The notes under the pieces are model-generated. The model was not told where the DNA came from. It searched no databases and saw only the letters and a program-made list of their open reading frames with translations. From NCBI GenBank assembly GCA_965247385.1, contig CBDFHG010000006.1, forward strand, positions 1 through 64,000: a DNA stretch of 64,000 nucleotides, written 5' to 3'. Positions 12,522 to 21,411 of this stretch are shown piece by piece. How positions within the stretch are numbered: position 1 is the first letter of the stretch; every line of letters starts with the position of its first letter. The translations under genes and the position numbers were made by a program. The DNA comes from Thermohalobaculum sp965247385. GTDB taxonomy: Bacteria; Pseudomonadota; Alphaproteobacteria; Rhodobacterales; Rhodobacteraceae.

Positions 12522-15481
12522 TCCACACCCCCACCGCCGTCCCACTCGCCGCGCCGCGCCAGATGGTCGTAATCCCCCTCGAAGCTCTGTTTCTCGGCCC
12601 GCCCGCGCGAGATGTAGGGCGTCTCGATCCGATCATAACAGGCGATCAACGCCGCCAGCCGCTCCATATGCGCGGCGACCTCCGCCGACAGATCCTCGAC
12701 CGCCCGCAGCTTGCCGCCCTCGTCGGTGCCCGTCAGCCCCAGATAGGCCCCGTTCCGGGCGTCCAGCCTGCCGATATCTGCGAACCCTCCTCCCATCAGG
12801 ATCGCCGCCTGAAGATGGAGCTGCTGGTTGAAGCCCTGCTCGATCTGTTTCTCGCTCGGCGGCGCGCCGGTCTTGTAGTCGTAGATCGCCGCCCCACCCC
12901 CGGCCAATCGGTCGATCCGGTCGGCTTTTGCGGTCAGGGTGAACGCGCCCTGCGGTGCCGCCATCGGCAGCGCGCCCTTGACCTCCAGCCCCGCCGGCCA
13001 GCCGGCCAGCTGGCGCTCCGCCTCGCCTTCCAGGAACCAGTTGGCGAAGCGTCCGACCCGGGCGCGCCAGATTCGCCTTGTGTCGGGCCAGGGCACATCC
13101 TCGGCCAGTACCGCGTCGGCTATTCTCAACATCTGCGCCCGCGCTTCGGCCATTTCGGGCAACTGACCCCGGGTCTCCCTAACAAAACGCTCCAGGATGT
13201 GGTGGACAACCGTGCCCCGCTCGCGGAAATCCGGTGGGCGTCCCAGCGGGTCGAGCGGCCTCAGCCCCAGCACCTTGTAGGCATAGATCGCGTAGGCGTC
13301 GCGGACCAGCGTCTCGATCTGTGTCACCGATAACTGGCGCGGCCGCGCCTCCACCGGCGGGCGTGGCATCGGGCGCGGGGCGCGTTCGACCGGCGCCTCG
13401 GGCTGATGCACCAGCGCCACCAGCCCCAGCAGTGCCTCGCCTCGCCCGCGCATTGCCGCCAGCGCGGCACCATCCCCCAACCCGCCCAGCAGATTCTCCA
13501 TTCGGATCAGCCAGCGCGAGGCAACCGTCGGCGCCCCGTCGACCTTTCGCGCCCGGGTCAGGATCACCTCGTCGCGCACAACGCCCTGGAGGAAATCATG
13601 CGCCGAAAGCCCGATCTCGCGGTCCTGGCTCGGCAGGCCCAGCTTGTCGCGCATCGGGCGGCTCAACCACGGGTCGGGCGGGGGCGCGGGCGGCCATATG
13701 CCGTCATTCAGCCCGCCAAGGATTGCCAGATCGGCCTCCTGAATCCGCGCCTCATGGGTGCCCCAGATCATCACCCTGGGATGCGGCCGCTCCGCCTCGG
13801 GCGGCAAATTCTCACGGCCCAGCAGGTTGTCCAGCAACGCCAGATACCCCTCCGCCACCCCCTCGCCATAGGCGTCGGCATTGCGCGCCAACCGCTGCAT
13901 TACCTCGCAAAGCGCCGCCCCCGCCGGTTTCTCCCAAACTTCCGGACCCGTATCGTCGCTCTCCCGGCTCAACGCCTCCACCGCCGCGATATGCGCCGCC
14001 GTGACCTCGGCCAGCGGCGCTCCCCCAAGCTGTCCGGCAAACTCGCCAAGGACAGCCTCGATCCGCGCTCGCCAAACCGTCTCCGCCTCCGACGCCTCGG
14101 GCCAGGCAGGCAGATGCCCCGGTGGCAGGCCAGGCTGAGGCCGCCAGCGTAAAATCTTCATCTCATAGCGCCGCGCCAACGCCAGATGCTCGGCCCTGGG
14201 CAACCCCGGCCGGGTCAGCGGGTGCTGCAACAGCGCCGCCAGCCGCACCGCCGCAGCGCCCTCCGCCGCCACATCGGCGACCAGCCGCAGGAACACCCCC
14301 GCCGGGCTCTGCGCCAGCGGCTGTCCCAGCGAGTCGTCGGGCAGGATGTCAAAACGCGCCAATTCGGCGGTCACCCGCCGCGCCAGCACCGCATTCGGGG
14401 TGATCAGGGCGATGCGTTTGCCCGGAACCTCCAGCGCCCGGCGCACCGACAGCGCGATGGCGGCGGCCTCGTGGCGCGGTGTCGGGGCTTCGATCAGGGT
14501 CAGCCCGGCGGTAGCAGGCCCCGCCTCAGCCGCCAGCGCTGATGCGTCCCGCTGCCAGGCATCGGTCACCGGGGCCGGGCGCAGCGCCTGGGTCAACAGC
14601 CGCAGACGGGGGTTCCCCCGGGGGATGGGGACAATCCCCGGCACCCAGGGCTGCACATCCGCGGGCTCCATCTCCAGCAAGCCCAGCAGCCGCCGGAACG
14701 GTGCCATCGGATGCTCCGGCCCCATCTCGTGCCAGATCTCCGGCGCGACGCCCGCATCGAAACCCGGCAGCACCACCGCCCCGTGCGGAAGCCGGGCAAT
14801 TGCCGCCAACAGCTCCGCCGTCGAGGACACCGACCCGGTTGAACCCGCCGCGATAATCGGATGAGACGGGGGCGCATCCCACCACTCCGCCACCAGCCGC
14901 TCGATCACCAGCCGTTGCCGCGCCTTCGGGTCCAGCGCGCCGCCCTCTGCCTCGGTGCGGATATCGGGCCACGCCTTGCGAATGATGTCGACGAAATGCA
15001 GTGTTCCCTGCCAATGCGCGGCGGCGCGTTCGGGCAGTTCCCCGGCCACCAGCCCATCAAGCGCGGTGGCGTCGATCCCGTTCTCCTGCAACTCGTCCAG
15101 CAGATGCCCCAGCGCCTCGGCCAAGGCCGGTGCGGCGGTAACCGGTGCGCCCTCGGCCCCCCCCTCAGTCATGGTCAGGTACATTTCGACCAGCCGGGTC
15201 AGCCGCAACTGCCGCCGCATCGGGTCTATGGCAGGGGGCAGGTCGGCGGCTGCCAGCGGGTCCTCGCCCAGTTCCGACAACAGCGACAGCCGGGGCAACA
15301 GCGCCCCCCCCCCGGCGCCATCGACCAGCGCATCCTCGATAGCCCGCAGGCCACGGCGGGTGTTGACCATCACCTCGACCCGCGCCATCGCCTCTGGCGC
15401 AGCGCCGCCCAAACGGTCGCGCAAGCCCCCAGCGAACGCCTTGGCGAAATCGATCCCCGGCGGCAGGGCGAACAGGCTCAT
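12518..15481 (-). CDS. addB: AddB, nuclease subunit of double-strand break repair
   Basis: This 987-residue protein is the partner of AddA. The N-terminus (MSLFALPPGIDFAKAFAGGL) and the block AARVMIWGTHEAR-like HPRVMIWGTHEARIQEADLA are typical of the alphaproteobacterial form, which lacks a functional helicase Walker A. The C-terminal nuclease has TAKADRIDRLAGGGAAIYDY followed by KTG, the PD-(D/E)XK signature. Its stop overlaps the addA start, and its own start overlaps the stop of the murU-like gene by 4 nt, so the whole string is probably one transcript. Confidence 0.95.
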   Translation of the reverse strand: MSLFALPPGIDFAKAFAGGLRDRLGGAAPEAMARVEVMVNTRRGLRAIEDALVDGAGGGALLPRLSLLSELGEDPLAAADLPPAIDPMRRQLRLTRLVEMYLTMTEGGAEGAPVTAAPALAEALGHLLDELQENGIDATALDGLVAGELPERAAAHWQGTLHFVDIIRKAWPDIRTEAEGGALDPKARQRLVIERLVAEWWDAPPSHPIIAAGSTGSVSSTAELLAAIARLPHGAVVLPGFDAGVAPEIWHEMGPEHPMAPFRRLLGLLEMEPADVQPWVPGIVPIPRGNPRLRLLTQALRPAPVTDAWQRDASALAAEAGPATAGLTLIEAPTPRHEAAAIALSVRRALEVPGKRIALITPNAVLARRVTAELARFDILPDDSLGQPLAQSPAGVFLRLVADVAAEGAAAVRLAALLQHPLTRPGLPRAEHLALARRYEMKILRWRPQPGLPPGHLPAWPEASEAETVWRARIEAVLGEFAGQLGGAPLAEVTAAHIAAVEALSRESDDTGPEVWEKPAGAALCEVMQRLARNADAYGEGVAEGYLALLDNLLGRENLPPEAERPHPRVMIWGTHEARIQEADLAILGGLNDGIWPPAPPPDPWLSRPMRDKLGLPSQDREIGLSAHDFLQGVVRDEVILTRARKVDGAPTVASRWLIRMENLLGGLGDGAALAAMRGRGEALLGLVALVHQPEAPVERAPRPMPRPPVEARPRQLSVTQIETLVRDAYAIYAYKVLGLRPLDPLGRPPDFRERGTVVHHILERFVRETRGQLPEMAEARAQMLRIADAVLAEDVPWPDTRRIWRARVGRFANWFLEGEAERQLAGWPAGLEVKGALPMAAPQGAFTLTAKADRIDRLAGGGAAIYDYKTGAPPSEKQIEQGFNQQLHLQAAILMGGGFADIGRLDARNGAYLGLTGTDEGGKLRAVEDLSAEVAAHMERLAALIACYDRIETPYISRGRAEKQSFEGDYDHLARRGEWDGGGGVE

Positions 15482-16197
15482 GCGCCGCTCTCGCGCAGCG
15501 CCGCTTCCGCCTCGGCCAGCCCGGCAGGCGTGCCGACATCGACCCAGCCACCATCATAGGTCACCGCCGCGACCCGATCCCACGCCGTCAGCGCCTCCCA
15601 CAGCGGGAAGGGCCTACGGGGTGCTCCCTGGGACGCGTTGCCAAACACCCCCGGCGCGATGATCTGCGCCCCGGTATAGACCATTGGCGCGACCTCGGAA
15701 TCGCCCCGCCAAATCGGCGTATCCCCTTCACTGGAAAGGAAAAAGTCTCCCATCCTGGTATAGCCCTGGGCCCGTCCGCGCGGCACCAGCAACAGCAGCG
15801 CATCCATCCGCTCAGGGTTCCACGCGGCGGCCAGCGCCTTCAGCGGGTTCGACCCCACCCACACTGCATCGCTGTTGATCGTGTAGAACGGTGCCGCCCC
15901 CAGCAGGGGCAATGCCTGTGCGATTCCACCACCAGTGTCCAGAATCTCCGGCTGCTCGTCCGAGAACAGGATCTCCGGCACCTCGCGCTCCGCCAGATGG
16001 TCCCGGATCATTCCGCCCAGATAATGCAGGTTGACCACCGCGCGCCTCACCCCCGCCGCCGCCGCATGATCCAGCGCCAGGTCGATCATCGGGCGGCCAC
16101 GCAAGGGCAACAGCGGCTTCGGGCATTTGTCGGTCAGGGGCCGCATCCGGGTGCCCATCCCGGCGGCCAGGATCATTGCGGTGTCTGGCCCCGTCAT
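15478..16197 (-). CDS. murU: Nucleotidyltransferase, MurU-type (MurNAc-1-P uridylyltransferase)
   Basis: The family transfers UMP to sugar-1-phosphate. With AmgK it returns recycled MurNAc to UDP-MurNAc. The 239-residue protein opens with MILAAGMGTRMRPLTDKCPK, the nucleotide-binding signature, and ends with YDGGWVDVGTPAGLAEAE. The start at 16197 is chosen because its ATGA overlaps the stop of the upstream kinase gene. The amgK-murU pairing is a known peptidoglycan recycling set, and the context supports the MurU reading over generic sugar nucleotidyltransferases. Confidence 0.85.
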   Translation of the reverse strand: MTGPDTAMILAAGMGTRMRPLTDKCPKPLLPLRGRPMIDLALDHAAAAGVRRAVVNLHYLGGMIRDHLAEREVPEILFSDEQPEILDTGGGIAQALPLLGAAPFYTINSDAVWVGSNPLKALAAAWNPERMDALLLLVPRGRAQGYTRMGDFFLSSEGDTPIWRGDSEVAPMVYTGAQIIAPGVFGNASQGAPRRPFPLWEALTAWDRVAAVTYDGGWVDVGTPAGLAEAEAALRESGA

Positions 16198-17252
16198 CGC
16201 GCCACCCTCGCCGCTATCCGCGCCAGCGTGGCAGGCTCCGGCGGTGGCACATGGCGCGCCACCCATCCCGCCAACCCAGCCAGCGCCGGGTGCGAGAGGT
16301 CACGCATCAGGTGCCGCCAGACCCGCGGGATCAGGTCCAGATAGCGCGCCTTTCCATCACGGATCGCCAAGCGGGCGAAAATCCCCACGATCTTCAGGTT
16401 TCGCTGTGCGCCCAGCGCCGAATAGGCCGCCCGGAACGCTTGCCGGTCGATCTCCGGGCGGCAGTCCAGATAGCGTGCGATCATCGCCTCCCGCAACTCC
16501 GGCGAAGTATCCCGCCGCGCGTCTTCCAGCAGCGACATCAGATCATAGGCGGCATGTCCCGCCAGCGCGTCCTGATAGTCCAGCAACCCGACCCGCGCGA
16601 TGCCGGTGCGCCCGGGTAGCCAGATCAGGTTGTCCGCATGGTAGTCGCGCAGCACCAGCACATCGCGCGTTGGCTCGACATCCAACGTTGCCTCCGCCAC
16701 CAGCCCACAGAATTCCGCCGCCAGCCCCTCCTGCGCTCCCGCTCCGGTCGCGGCAGGTCGCCACCATTCAAGCACCAGTGCCGCTTCGCGCGCCAGCACG
16801 GCGGCGTTGTATGGTGCAAGACCTACCCGGCAATCTTCGGGGCCAATCGCTTCGGGTGCCGGAATCGTCGCCAGTTCGGCCAGCAGATCAACCGCGGCTC
16901 CATAGAGCTCGAGCTCCAACCCCGGCATCCCCGGAACCCGGGCCAGCAGTGGCGTGTAGAGATCGTCGCCCAGATCCTCCAGCAGCAAGAAACCCTGCGC
17001 GGTGTCGGCGGCGGTGATCTTGGGAGCGGAGAACCCATTTTGCCGCAACCAGTGGGTCACCGCCACGAAGCGGCGCACATCCTCGCCGGTTTCGGGCGGC
17101 GCATCCATCAGCACGGCGGCCTGCCGCCCTTGCACGGGTCCCAGCCGCAGATAGCGCCGGTTCGAGGCATCGCCCGCCAGCGGCCGGGCAGCCTCGGGCG
17201 GCCATCCGGCGATGCGGAGAAAGGCGGCAATCTCGGCGTCGCGCAGTTCCAT
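16194..17252 (-). CDS. amgK: Sugar kinase of the aminoglycoside phosphotransferase fold, AmgK-type
   Basis: AmgK phosphorylates the anomeric position of MurNAc and GlcNAc in cell wall recycling. This 352-residue protein shows the APH fold catalytic motif VLRDYHADNLIWLPG (with the D and N expected in HxDxxxxN-like loops) and the metal site VGLLDYQDALAGHAAYD. The start at 17252 lies 2 nt after the tsaE stop; an ATG at 17264 that overlaps tsaE is the alternative. The stop overlaps the murU start. The neighbour makes AmgK more likely than an antibiotic resistance enzyme. Confidence 0.87.
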   Translation of the reverse strand: MELRDAEIAAFLRIAGWPPEAARPLAGDASNRRYLRLGPVQGRQAAVLMDAPPETGEDVRRFVAVTHWLRQNGFSAPKITAADTAQGFLLLEDLGDDLYTPLLARVPGMPGLELELYGAAVDLLAELATIPAPEAIGPEDCRVGLAPYNAAVLAREAALVLEWWRPAATGAGAQEGLAAEFCGLVAEATLDVEPTRDVLVLRDYHADNLIWLPGRTGIARVGLLDYQDALAGHAAYDLMSLLEDARRDTSPELREAMIARYLDCRPEIDRQAFRAAYSALGAQRNLKIVGIFARLAIRDGKARYLDLIPRVWRHLMRDLSHPALAGLAGWVARHVPPPEPATLARIAARVAR

Positions 17253-17254
17253 AC

Positions 17255-17749
17255 TCACGACCATGCCTCCAGCACCCCGGCGATGGCATCCCATGCCGGC
17301 CCAACCAGTGTGACGACCGCATCGCGCCCACCCGATTGCGGTGCAGATAGCGCGATGTCCAGGTACCGTTGCGCTAGCGCCCCTCCCAACCGCTCCGGCC
17401 ATTCGACGAGAACCAGCGACGTGGCCATTGCCTCGGTCAGCCCCAGTTCCTCCAGCTCGTCCGCCTCGCCCGACAGGCGGTAGAGATCGGCATGCCAGAC
17501 CTGACCACGAGCGGTCTCGTAAATATTGATCAGGGTGTAGCTGGGCGAGGGTATTTCGGCCTCCGCATCGCCCAGTGCGGCCCCGATCACCGCCCGTGCC
17601 AGTGCCGATTTCCCAGCCCCCAGTTCACCGCACAAAAGCACCGTGTCGCGGGGTCCCAGCAGCGGCGACAGCACAGCGCCAAGCCGCGCGGTCTCCCGCT
17701 CGTCGGTCAGATGAATGGCGAATCGTCTGGGATGATCTGTCGAGAGCAT
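17255..17749 (-). CDS. tsaE: TsaE, ATPase of tRNA t6A biosynthesis
   Basis: TsaE works with TsaB and TsaD to place threonylcarbamoyl on A37 of ANN-decoding tRNAs. The 164-residue protein has Walker A LLCGELGAGKSALARAVIG, then SPSYTLINIYE and VWHADLYRLSGEADELEELG, all typical of the family. It heads the uninterrupted minus-strand string tsaE-amgK-murU-addB-addA-trxA. The next gene upstream is a broken histidine kinase, so the native promoter region of the string may have been altered. Confidence 0.95.
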   Translation of the reverse strand: MLSTDHPRRFAIHLTDERETARLGAVLSPLLGPRDTVLLCGELGAGKSALARAVIGAALGDAEAEIPSPSYTLINIYETARGQVWHADLYRLSGEADELEELGLTEAMATSLVLVEWPERLGGALAQRYLDIALSAPQSGGRDAVVTLVGPAWDAIAGVLEAWS

Positions 17750-17847
17750 GGGTATTTGTTCGTGGGGCGTTCCGATTGCGGGTCTCCCCTGTTAGCGCGA
17801 ATGTCGCCACCGAAATACCCCCGTTCGCCAACCTTTGCGCCTGCCGG

Positions 17848-18985
17848 TCAATCCGGCGCCTCCCGGGTGCGGAACCAACACACCGCGCTCCTCAACGTCA
17901 CCGTGCCCTCCCCGGCGCGCAGTTCGAATTTGCCGCCCTCCCGCGCCGCCAACCGACGAATGAACGGCAGGGTCAGACTGGTGGCTTCGACCCGTTCCGG
18001 GTCGGTGATCTTGCCGCCATGGCAGGTCTCACGGGTATAGATATCGACCCCACCACCCGCACCGGCGCTGGCACCCAATTCGACGGAGCCGCCGTCGCGG
18101 CAGCGGTTGATTGCGTCGGTGGTCATGTTGAAAACGATCTGGCGCAACCGCGCCGCGTCGCAGGCCGGCTCGCCGCCGCTCTCCGGTCGTGACGATCTGC
18201 AGCGCAACACCCTCCTCGGTCGCGCGCTTCTCCAGCAGCCGCCCGGTCAGCATCAGCGTGTCGCCCAGCGACAGCTCCGATCCATGGTCATGCAGCGAGT
18301 CGATCTCCAACGCCGCCAACTCGGTCGCATCGTCGACGGTGGCCAGCAGATGCCGCGCCGATTCGAGGATTTTCTCGGCATAGCCGCGCTGCACCTTGGT
18401 CAGCTCGCCGAAGCGGGTGTCGGCGATGAACTGGCCGAAGCCGAAGATGGTGTTCAGCGGGGTGCGCAACTGGTGTGAGATCTGATCCAGCACCGCCCCA
18501 CGCATCCCCTCCGCCGCCTCCAGCGCCTCGTTGCGCTCGCGCAGGGCCAGTGCGGATCCGTTCGCTGTCGGTGACATCGCCGAACACCGCCATGGTCGCG
18601 CCGTCCGGCAGCGAGGCGAAGCGCGCACCCAGGATGCGTCCGGTGCCCAGTGTCAGCCGCGCACCCCAGGCTTGGCGCGTGTCGGCACTGGTGATGAAGG
18701 TTATCAACCGGTCCCAGACATCGGTTTCCACCGTCAGCCCACGCACCAGTGGCAGCAATTCGCTGGCGTGCATCGAGGGCCGCACCGTCTCGGCATCGGT
18801 GCCCCAGATGTCGTGGAAAGCGGAATTGACCAGCTGCAACAGCCCGTCCGGCCCGAACACCGCCAGCCCTTCGTCCAGCCGGTCCAGCGTCGCGTGGCGC
18901 AAATCGACCGAATGCCGGAACTGCTGCTCCAGGCGCATCCGCTCGGTCACGTCGTCGAACACGAAGGCCAACGAGCCATGCAGGT
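17848..18985 (-). pseudogene. PAS-domain sensor histidine kinase, 5' truncated and frameshifted
   Basis: Three successive frames give the C-terminal part of one kinase. The first (18985 to about 18550) carries a PAS fold (HATLDRLDEGLAVFGPDG) and ends at VFGDVTDSERIR. The second carries the dimerisation and phosphoacceptor His box DQISHQLRTPLNTIFGFGQF. The third (about 18190-17848) has part of the ATPase domain, RLRQIVFNMTTDAINRC. Indels near 18550 and 18185 separate them. The N-terminus is cut near 18985, where the sequence changes abruptly to a plasmid-like segment. Whether this gene once belonged to the tsaE operon cannot be told. Confidence 0.8.
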
Positions 18986-18989
18986 AGCG

Positions 18990-19439
18990 TCCTCAGAAAA
19001 AAGAAAGGTGGCGGGGGAAGCGTCCGAAAATGGCCCAACGGAGCAGGTTGAGAGCAAAGACATCAATTGGAACACATTTGGCACCAAAAAACTGCGAACA
19101 GACATTGATGTCCCAACCGTGATGCAATCTTTCCCGGGATTTGCTGAACTGGCCCATGATCTGTCCGGCTTTGTGCATGATTGGAACGAGCTACATCGCG
19201 CAGTGGGCAAAATAAGGCCAATGATTGGTATTTCTGAAGCAGCTTGGAACATCGCCCAGGATCGGTTGGGGCCTTACGTCGCGGCGGCGGCCGTGGCCCT
19301 GATCTACGACAAGCACAATTCGGGGGAAGTCGCCTCTCCAGGGGGATATCTTCGGGGGAATGGTCGAAAAAGCTGGGGCAGGGGAGCTGCATCTCGATCG
19401 CAGTTTCTACGGGCGGCTGAAAGAAAGTCGGGCCGCGTA
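18990..19439 (+). pseudogene. Plasmid replication initiator RepC, C-terminal fragment
   Basis: The plus frame reads PSFPGFAEL-like text, then KIRPMIGISEAAWNIAQDRL and AAAAVALIYDKHNSGEVASP followed by GGYLRG. After one extra base in a G run near 19353 it continues in another frame as MVEKAGAGELHLDRSFYGRL and stops at 19439. The pattern GIS-AAW, a run of Ala/Ile, and SPGGYLR followed by AGE is that of the C-terminal domain of RepC from alphaproteobacterial repABC plasmids. The N-terminal DNA-binding part is absent. It abuts the truncated kinase, which suggests integration of plasmid DNA or a rearrangement. Assignment is from memory of the family. Confidence 0.6.
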
Positions 19440-19582
19440 ATGATGCGTAATATCCGGCGTGTTCAACGAATTTGCTTTTTGTTGAACACACGTGAATTTC
19501 GGAGTTGAGGAATGCTTCTGGAGATCGCAACGCTGAGAGATAAACCTTGCAATTCTTCCACCGTGAGGAATAAATACAAGGT

Positions 19583-20746
19583 ATGATACAGCGAACTCAT
19601 ACAAAAACCGTCGAAAACGCACTGTCCAATCAGGCGGGTGTTGTTCTGTTGGGCCCACGCCAGGTTGGCAAAACCACGCTCGCGCAGGAAATCGCAGCGA
19701 CCCGCGACGCTGTCTATTTGGACATGGAACGATCCGCAGATCGGCAAATTCTGGAGGAGCCGGATCTGTATCTGGATGAACAGATGGGCCGCCTGGTGGT
19801 CATCGATGAAGTTCAGCTATTGCCGAACTTGTTTGGGACTTTACGGGGGCAAATCGATCGACGGCGCCAAAAAGGGTATCGGACGGGTCAATTCCTGCTT
19901 TTGGGTTCCGCTGCCAATACATTGCTGCAGCAGAGCGCTGATTCACTTGCTGGTCGCGTGAGTTATCATGAGCTTACACCGTTCCTTCTTCCGGAAGTCG
20001 GATCCGACGACGTTAACCGGCTTTGGCGACGCGGAGGATTTCCAGACAGCTACCTTGCTTCAACCGATCGCGTCAGTTTGATTTGGCGGGAAGACTTTAT
20101 TCGAACCTACCTGGAGCGTGATATTCCGTCCTTTGGTTTACGGATTCCGGCCGAAGCGTTGCGCCGGTTTTGGACAATGTTGGCACACAGTCAGGGAGGG
20201 TTGCTCAATGCAGCCAAACTTGCATCTGGACTGGGAATGTCCGGCCAAACCGTAGGGCGTTATCTTGATTTGCTTGTTGATCTCATGCTGGTTCGTCGGC
20301 TGGCCCCGTGGCATGCCAATGCAGGCAAGCGACTGGTTAAATCGCCCAAAGTATATGTTCGGGACAGCGGTTTGGCCCACGCGCTTTTGGGAATTGAAAC
20401 GGCCGAAGGATTGCTAGGTCATCCAGTGATTGGTGGCAGTTGGGAAGGCTTTTGCATCGAGAACCTGATTGCAGCCGCGCCCCGAGGGACCGAGCCAAGC
20501 TTTTATCGCTCTTCAGCTGGCGCTGAAATAGACTTGGTTCTGAGGCCGCCAAGTGGAGAGCTCTGGGCAATAGAAATCAAACGAACAACCTCGCCAAAGG
20601 TCACGCGCGGGTTTCACATCGCCGCCAAAGAACTGGGCGCAACACACCAGCTTCTTGTCTACGCAGGTACTGAGGAAGTGCCGGGGCAGGGGGGTGTACG
20701 CGCAATGCCACTGCAGAATGCGATCGACCGGCTAACACCGGCGTAA
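19583..20746 (+). CDS. AAA ATPase with C-terminal DUF4143-type nuclease-like domain
   Basis: This 387-residue protein has Walker A LLGPRQVGKTTLAQEIA near residue 22 and Walker B RLVVIDEVQLLPNLF. A sensor-like GQFLLLGSAANTLL and the winged-helix segment LASGLGMSGQTVGRYLDLL follow. The C-terminal half is DUF4143-like, with SAGAEIDLVLRPPSGELWAI followed by EIK. The spacing resembles PD-(D/E)XK nucleases. Such proteins are widespread in bacteria and archaea, often beside mobile DNA; their function is not settled, and links to toxin-antitoxin or defence roles are only proposals. A GAGGAA lies about 14 nt upstream of the ATG. It is the only intact gene in the scar region and has lower GC than the core operon. 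Confidence 0.85.
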   Translation: MIQRTHTKTVENALSNQAGVVLLGPRQVGKTTLAQEIAATRDAVYLDMERSADRQILEEPDLYLDEQMGRLVVIDEVQLLPNLFGTLRGQIDRRRQKGYRTGQFLLLGSAANTLLQQSADSLAGRVSYHELTPFLLPEVGSDDVNRLWRRGGFPDSYLASTDRVSLIWREDFIRTYLERDIPSFGLRIPAEALRRFWTMLAHSQGGLLNAAKLASGLGMSGQTVGRYLDLLVDLMLVRRLAPWHANAGKRLVKSPKVYVRDSGLAHALLGIETAEGLLGHPVIGGSWEGFCIENLIAAAPRGTEPSFYRSSAGAEIDLVLRPPSGELWAIEIKRTTSPKVTRGFHIAAKELGATHQLLVYAGTEEVPGQGGVRAMPLQNAIDRLTPA

Positions 20747-20796
20747 GATTACCTCACAACCCCGCCGCCTTGCTTAAATTAACGCGGAATCTGTCA

Positions 20797-20820
20797 CACC
20801 GCCGCTTGTAAGCGGCGGTG
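20797..20820. terminator. Perfect GC-rich hairpin after the ATPase gene
   Basis: CACCGCCGCTT pairs with AAGCGGCGGTG around a 2-nt centre. It lies about 50 nt after the ATPase stop. No U tract follows, so it may be a terminator of weak type or part of the left end of the neighbouring IS21 remnant. Confidence 0.35.
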
Positions 20821-20926
20821 AGAAACTGTGCCACTGAGGCGGCGGGATAACTCTGCCGCGGCGGTTCAAAATTGGGCCGGAGATCATAGCCTTTGAATTC
20901 GATGAGATCGGGTTGAAAGGCGGCGG

Positions 20927-21286
20927 ATGTACTCAGTGGATTTGTATCGTCGAGTTCGGCGCGCGTGCCATGTGGAGGATATGTCCATTCGCGCGGCCGC
21001 GCGGGTTTTTGGTCTTCACCGCGAGACGGTCTCCAGGATGCCTTTGTATTCGGCGCCGCCGGGCTATCGGCGTAGCAAGCCAGTTCGCCGTCCCAGGCTG
21101 GATGCCTTCACGGGTGTGATTGATCGCATTCTCGATGAGGACCGTTCGGCGCCGCGCAAGCAGCGGCACACGGCCAAACGGATCTTCGGGCGGCGGCGCG
21201 ACGCGCATGGCTTTACGGGCGGCTATACCATCGTCAAAGACTATGTGCGTGAGAGGCGACGCTTCAGTTCAATCCGGCTTCAATGA
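20927..21286 (+). pseudogene. IS21-family transposase IstA, N-terminal fragment
   Basis: The frame reads MYSVDLYRRVRRACHVEDMS, the helix-turn-helix segment IRAAARVFGLHRETVSRM, and KQRHTAKRIFGRRRDAHGF. This is the first quarter of IstA. It stops at 21286 where the sequence departs from the family, and no IstB is present. The fragment is therefore an inactive relic. Confidence 0.8.
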
Positions 21287-21411
21287 GGTCGCGGTCAAGA
21301 CCGCGCCAACCCGCACCGCTTCGCCACGCGACCTCACAGAACCCTCCAGATTCCCAAACCGGCTGAAGTCTGAATCAATGTGGCGAACAGAGGAGAAGGA
21401 GGTGTATAACG
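21287..21411. other. Unassigned scar between IS21 and IS66 remnants
   Basis: About 125 bp separates the IS21 fragment from the IS66 end. No gene or clear repeat is visible; it may contain worn IS ends. Confidence 0.3.

Noticed and set aside
18531..19508. One 325-codon plus frame read as a single protein
   Set aside because: Its first half is antisense to the PAS kinase; only the part after about 18990 resembles RepC, so it is a chance fusion at a junction.
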